From Carnobacterium_B sp045617425 (GTDB taxonomy: Bacteria > Bacillota > Bacilli > Lactobacillales > Carnobacteriaceae): DNA of 64,000 nucleotides. Position 1 is the stretch's first letter, and each line of letters opens with the position of its first letter. The notes under the pieces are model-generated. The model was not told the DNA's origin. It did no database searches and was given only the letters and a program-made list of their open reading frames with translations. A program made the position numbers and the translations under genes. Positions 60,401 to 64,000 of this stretch are shown here, in pieces. Location: positions 25,722 through 89,721 of the forward strand of contig NZ_JAZLIO010000013.1 of assembly GCF_045617425.1 (NCBI RefSeq). Direction: 5' to 3'.

Positions 60401-62893
60401 TTATACGTTCTCATTTGTAGCTAACGATTTTTCGTTTACTTTTTTAAAATCTTTTACTGTAATCCGAATAGTTCCTTTTGAAGCACCTATTGTGACCTGA
60501 TCGCCGATTTTAACTCGGCCACTCAATAACTCTTCACTCAATCGATCTTCTACTTCTTTCTGAAGTGCACGACGGATTGGTCGTGCTCCATATTCAGGAT
60601 CATAACCAGCTTTAGCAATCACATCAATAGCAGCTTGAGTGATTTTGACTTCAATATCCATATCTTTCAATCGTTTAATAATAGTATGTGCCATTAATTT
60701 AACAATTTGAGTTAACTCTTCTTTTTCTAGAGAATGGAAAACAATCGAATCATCAATCCGATTGATAAACTCAGGTTTGAACGTTTTTTTCAATTCTTCC
60801 ATGATTCGTTTTTCCATAGCTGAATGATCTTTCTTATTGTTTGCTGTACCAAACCCAACTGCTTTTTCATCTCTTAATGCTGTTGCGCCTAAGTTAGATG
60901 TCATAATCATCACTGTGTTCTTGAAATCTACTTTTCGTCCTTTAGCATCCGTTAAATGACCATCATCTAAGACTTGTAATAAAATATTAAATACATCCGG
61001 GTGAGCTTTTTCGACTTCATCAAATAGAATAACTGAATACGGTTTTTGACGAATTTTCTCAGTTAATTGACCACCTTCATCATAACCAACATATCCGGGA
61101 GGTGAACCAATTAAACGACTCGTGCTATATTTTTCCATGAACTCAGACATATCTACGCGAACTAGAGCTTCTTCACTACCAAACATAGCTTCCGCAAGCG
61201 CCTTAGCTAATTCCGTTTTTCCGACACCTGTAGGTCCTAAGAACATGAATGACCCAATAGGACGGTTAGGATCTTTCAATCCACTTCTAGATCGTCTAAT
61301 CGCTCTAGACACTGAACCCACAGCTTGCTCTTGTCCAATTACACGTTTATGCAACACTTTTTCTAAATTCATCAAACGGTCTGATTCTTTTTGTTCCATT
61401 TGTTGAATTGGAATACCTGTCCATAAAGCCACAACTTCTGCAATATCTCTTTCTGTTACTTGTAAGGAATTTGAAACAGCTTTTCCTTCTTGTTTTTGAA
61501 TTAAATTTTCGATTTTTTTGCGTTGCTTCATTTCTTTTGAACGAATTTTTGCTGCTTTTTCAAAATCTTGCAACTGAATAGCTTCTTCTTTTTCTCGAAT
61601 TAAAGCTTCTAAATCTGTAACCGCAGCTGCAACTGGCGAAGGTTTACTCGAAACGTCTAATCGTACTTTCGAAGCTGACTCATCTATCAAATCAATCGCT
61701 TTATCTGGTAGTTGTCTTGACGTAATATAACGTGATGAATACTTAACAGCAGCATGTACTGCCTCATCTGTAATTTCAACGCCATGATGTTCTTCATAGC
61801 GAGAACGTAATCCTAACAATATTTCTTCAGCTTCTTCTTCTGAAGGAGCATCCACATGAATGGGTGCAAAACGTCTTTCTAAAGCTGCATCTTTTTCAAT
61901 ATACTTTTGATATTCATCTAAAGTCGTTGCTCCAATTGTTTGCAACTCGCCACGAGCTAATGCCGGTTTCAAAATATTAGAGGCATCGATTGCACCTTCT
62001 GCTCCACCAGCACCAATTAAAGTATGCAACTCATCTATAAATAAGACAACTTCGCCATCTTGATAAATCTCATCAATCACTTTTTTCATTCGTTCTTCAA
62101 ACTCACCACGATATTTTGTGCCTGCTACCAATGAACCCATATCTAGCATCATTAATCGCTTATTGGCTAATGCAGCTGGAACTTCTCCATCAATAATTTT
62201 TTGTGCTAATCCTTCTGCAATAGCTGTTTTACCAACACCAGGTTCTCCAACTAAAACAGGATTATTTTTTGTTCGACGACTTAAAACTTGAATGATACGT
62301 TGGATTTCTTTATGACGTCCAACAACTGGATCCAATTTACCTTCTCTTGCAACAGCTGTTAAATCGCGAGCTAGTGAGTCCAAAGTAGGTGTACCGGCGA
62401 CTTGTTTAGCAGCTGGCTTGGCTTTTCTGGCTTTACCATTTGTTACATCACTCAAACCAATTTTTTTCAATACGATTTGACGAGCTTTATTTAAATTAAT
62501 GTCTAAGTTGCTTAAAATTTTAGAAGATAAAATATCTTCTTCACGCAATAATCCTAACAATAAATGTTCTGTACCAACTAGTGCTGATCCCATACGCCTT
62601 GCTTCATCCGTCGCAAATGTAATAGCTTGTTTGGCTCTTGGGGAATAAGGAAGAATCGCATTTTTAGAAAGGTACTTCATAGTTCCATAACCTGTAAAGT
62701 GTTCAATTTCTTCACGAATATCCATTTCAGTAACAGAAAATTGTCTTAATGTTTTTCCTGCAATACCATCTTGTTCCATAATTAATCCTAAAAGAATGTG
62801 CTCGGTTCCTACAGAATGGTGACGAAATCCTTTTGCTTCTTCTTGCGCCATGATCAAAACCATTCTTGCTTTTTCAGAAAATAATTCATCCAT
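60401..62893 (-). CDS. clpC: ATP-dependent protease ATPase subunit ClpC
   Basis: An 830-residue Hsp100 unfoldase partner of ClpP. N-terminal repeats are RMVLIMAQEEAKGFRHHSVG and HLLLGLLREEDI. AAA-1 has GEPGVGKTAIAEGLA; a UVR-type coiled middle segment (LQDFEKAAKIRSKEMKQR) follows; AAA-2 has GPTGVGKTELAKALAEAMFG. GGAGGCGAAATG precedes the ATG. It is co-transcribed with ctsR. The mcsA and mcsB genes found between them in Bacillus are absent. Confidence 0.96.
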   Translation of the reverse strand: MDELFSEKARMVLIMAQEEAKGFRHHSVGTEHILLGLIMEQDGIAGKTLRQFSVTEMDIREEIEHFTGYGTMKYLSKNAILPYSPRAKQAITFATDEARRMGSALVGTEHLLLGLLREEDILSSKILSNLDINLNKARQIVLKKIGLSDVTNGKARKAKPAAKQVAGTPTLDSLARDLTAVAREGKLDPVVGRHKEIQRIIQVLSRRTKNNPVLVGEPGVGKTAIAEGLAQKIIDGEVPAALANKRLMMLDMGSLVAGTKYRGEFEERMKKVIDEIYQDGEVVLFIDELHTLIGAGGAEGAIDASNILKPALARGELQTIGATTLDEYQKYIEKDAALERRFAPIHVDAPSEEEAEEILLGLRSRYEEHHGVEITDEAVHAAVKYSSRYITSRQLPDKAIDLIDESASKVRLDVSSKPSPVAAAVTDLEALIREKEEAIQLQDFEKAAKIRSKEMKQRKKIENLIQKQEGKAVSNSLQVTERDIAEVVALWTGIPIQQMEQKESDRLMNLEKVLHKRVIGQEQAVGSVSRAIRRSRSGLKDPNRPIGSFMFLGPTGVGKTELAKALAEAMFGSEEALVRVDMSEFMEKYSTSRLIGSPPGYVGYDEGGQLTEKIRQKPYSVILFDEVEKAHPDVFNILLQVLDDGHLTDAKGRKVDFKNTVMIMTSNLGATALRDEKAVGFGTANNKKDHSAMEKRIMEELKKTFKPEFINRIDDSIVFHSLEKEELTQIVKLMAHTIIKRLKDMDIEVKITQAAIDVIAKAGYDPEYGARPIRRALQKEVEDRLSEELLSGRVKIGDQVTIGASKGTIRITVKDFKKVNEKSLATNENV

Positions 62894-62917
62894 TCATTTC
62901 GCCTCCGTTTTTATACT

Positions 62918-63379
62918 TTACTCATATTTTAAATTGTTTAAAAAAGCTATTAGTAATCTAGCTCTTAATTCATTTTCATCTGATCCGCTAAAATTTAGGA
63001 GTGACTTTTCCATTACCGCTAACATGATGTTTGCCTCTCGTTTAGTCAACATTTCAGATTCAAATAATCTCTCTATAATAGAATAAGCATTCTTTTGAGA
63101 AATCTTTTTCCCAATAATATCGATCATCATATCCAGCATTTCAGCTTCATCTAACAATTTCACTTTAATGATTCGTATATACCCGCCACCACCACGTTTA
63201 CTTTCAACCAAATAGCCTTGTTGTACAGTAAAGCGAGTATTTATCACATAATTTATTTGAGAAGGAACACAATTAAATCGATTTGCCATTTCACTACGCC
63301 TAATTTCGACTTGTTCATCTTGACCTAAAACCTTTTTTAAATAAGCTTCAATGATATCCGACATGTTTTGATTGTGCAT
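62918..63379 (-). CDS. ctsR: Class III heat-shock repressor CtsR
   Basis: A 153-residue repressor of clp genes. SDIIEAYLKKVLG starts the DNA-binding domain; the wing is ESKRGGGGYIRIIKV, whose tetraglycine loop is the heat sensor in this family. The start ATG at 63379 has no good ribosome site in front; an in-frame stop further upstream rules out a longer form. clpC follows after 24 bases. A CtsR-like box in the promoter indicates autoregulation. Confidence 0.94.
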   Translation of the reverse strand: MHNQNMSDIIEAYLKKVLGQDEQVEIRRSEMANRFNCVPSQINYVINTRFTVQQGYLVESKRGGGGYIRIIKVKLLDEAEMLDMMIDIIGKKISQKNAYSIIERLFESEMLTKREANIMLAVMEKSLLNFSGSDENELRARLLIAFLNNLKYE

Positions 63380-63388
63380 AGGGTATCT

Positions 63389-63465
63389 GTTACTAAAACA
63401 TTTTAATGTATGATAAAGATCTTATCTTTAATTGCTCTACATTGCAATGGTGTTTTTTTAGTAAC
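63389..63465 (-). repeat. Long-range inverted repeat in the ctsR leader
   Basis: GTTACTAAAA (63389-63398) and its exact complement (63456-63465) are separated by 57 bases that contain a smaller AAAGATC-centred hairpin. The 3' arm ends ten bases before the ctsR ATG. Confidence 0.6.
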
Positions 63466-63578
63466 ACTCCTTTTCTTTTAGTCCTAACACTAGACGTATT
63501 ATTTAGCCTACTTTTAAAATTGATAAAAGCAAATTAAATTAATAGTGGAGGATGCTTCCAGTTAGCCTCTGGAGCATT

Positions 63579-63597
63579 CTTGACTAATACTGACTTT
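63579..63597. promoter_or_regulatory. CtsR-like operator at the ctsR-clpC start
   Basis: On the minus strand AAAGTCAGTATTAGTCAAG keeps two GTCA elements spaced ten bases apart, as in the CtsR heptad repeat (GTCAAANANRGTCAA). It lies directly after the -10 box. Two positions of the first heptad deviate. Confidence 0.55.
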
Positions 63598-63598
63598 C

Positions 63599-63627
63599 AT
63601 TATACGAGAAATAAGAAGATTTGAAAA
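63599..63627 (-). promoter_or_regulatory. Promoter of ctsR-clpC
   Basis: Minus-strand TTTTCA (63627-63622), 17-base spacer, TATAAT (63604-63599). The leader would be about 210 bases, unusually long. Confidence 0.65.
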
Positions 63628-63703
63628 GCATCTCTACTCACTTTCTTCTAAAACAACTTGTAAATCCCCTATGTGTGCAATTATACTCACCAAGAAAATA
63701 AAC

Positions 63704-63748
63704 AAAAAAAAGATAATTCCTCTAAAATAAGAGAAATTATCTTTTTAA
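63704..63748 (-). terminator. Terminator of the tRNA cluster
   Basis: AAAAGATAATT-CTCT pairs with AGAG-AATTATCTTTT with T-runs; located just beyond tRNA-Pro on the minus strand. Confidence 0.8.
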
Positions 63749-63756
63749 ATTATTTA

Positions 63757-63830
63757 TCGGGAAGACAGGATTCGAACCTGCGACCCCTTGGTCCCAAACC
63801 AAGTGCTCTACCAAGCTGAGCTACTTCCCG
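63757..63830 (-). tRNA. tRNA-Pro (TGG)
   Basis: Cloverleaf with acceptor CGGGAAG/CTTCCCG, D-arm GCTCAGCTTGGTAGAGC, anticodon loop TTTGGGA (anticodon TGG) and GGTTCGAATCC T-arm. The CCA end is not encoded. Confidence 0.95.
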
Positions 63831-63862
63831 TTACTGAGTTATTCTTTTTTTTCAAAAGAAAA

Positions 63863-63936
63863 TGCACCCAAGAGGACTTGAACCTCTAACCCCTTGATTC
63901 GTAGTCAAGTACTCTATCCAATTGAGCTATGGGTGC
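63863..63936 (-). tRNA. tRNA-Arg (ACG)
   Basis: Acceptor GCACCCA/TGGGTGC, anticodon loop CTACGAA with ACG, T-arm GGTTCAAGTCC. A34 is the target of TadA. The CCA end is not encoded. Confidence 0.95.
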
Positions 63937-63939
63937 AAA

Positions 63940-64000
63940 TGGTGCCGAGGGCCGGAATCGAACCGGCACGGTGATCACTCACCGCAGGATTTTAAGTCCT
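63940..64000 (-). tRNA. tRNA-Leu (TAA), 5' part outside window
   Basis: The visible 3' part includes anticodon loop CTTAAAA (TAA), the long class II variable arm GCGGTGAGTGATCACCGT, T-arm GGTTCGATTCC and an encoded CCA end. Confidence 0.92.

Noticed and set aside
1..64000. Mobile elements, prophage or CRISPR
   Set aside because: No transposase, integrase, phage structural genes, or regularly spaced repeats were seen; the only tandem repeat (12.5 kb) is degenerate and lacks unique spacers.

Overview
The window is AT-rich chromosomal DNA of a low-GC Gram-positive bacterium of the order Lactobacillales. The best guess from gene content and order is a Carnobacteriaceae member (Carnobacterium-like). 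That guess is an inference; no 16S gene is present. Evidence for Firmicutes: AGGAGG-type ribosome sites before most genes, lipoboxes, T-box leaders, a THF riboswitch, CcpA-type cre sites, ctsR-clpC, and a Bacillus-like replication/repair cluster (SRP RNA, dnaX, ybaB, recR, yaaL, tmk, darA, holB, yabA). No prophage, insertion sequence or CRISPR array was seen.

Layout. (1) 1-11.6 kb: an arabinan/arabino-oligosaccharide locus. Eight minus-strand genes (10371 down to 1377) encode two GH51 arabinofuranosidases, an ABC importer (binding protein plus two permeases, no ATPase), a small membrane protein, a surface GH43 endo-arabinanase lipoprotein and an intracellular GH43 enzyme. A divergent ArsR-type regulator with a large C-terminal domain sits next to it, with a 30-bp perfect palindrome and a perfect cre match between them. 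A separately promoted FGGY kinase (probable L-ribulokinase, cut by the window edge) has AraR-like boxes. Arabinan would be cut outside, the oligomers imported, then reduced to arabinose and phosphorylated. (2) 11.6-20.3 kb: stress and small-molecule genes (4-OT tautomerase, Ohr, Nudix, folT under a THF riboswitch) and the methionine importer metNIQ plus an M20 peptidase behind two tandem T-box leaders with ATG specifiers; then methylglyoxal synthase and a DJ-1/PfpI protein. (3) 20.3-30.9 kb: two unannotated hairpin-plus-terminator units (candidate sRNAs), a Ca2+ P-type ATPase, proBA, an Lrp regulator divergent from aspA, a DadA-like oxidoreductase, a lipoprotein and mscL.

(4) 31-41.6 kb: a minus-strand housekeeping block from SRP RNA/dnaX through recR, tmk and holB to yabA, then a quinone oxidoreductase, trmN6-like, yazA and rsmI. 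yaaT (ricT) and yaaR, which lie in this cluster in B. subtilis, are absent. (5) 41.7-53 kb: an adenosine deaminase gene split by one in-frame stop, a nitrate/sulfonate-type ABC importer whose binding protein is translationally coupled to a polysaccharide deacetylase, alr, a MacB-type ABC protein, and birA-bioY with a BirA-like operator. (6) 52.5-64 kb: anaerobic ribonucleotide reductase nrdDG behind two NrdR-like boxes, ogt with a tocopherol-cyclase-like gene, proC, tadA, a PucR-type regulator, ctsR-clpC with a CtsR box and structured leader, and a tRNA cluster (Pro, Arg-ACG, Leu) running off the end.

The most interesting non-coding content is the pair of candidate sRNAs at 20.4-20.67 kb, the tandem T-boxes at 14.1-14.8 kb, the regulatory region at 10.4-10.6 kb and the ctsR leader. 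All coordinates and motifs were read by eye; no homology search was run.
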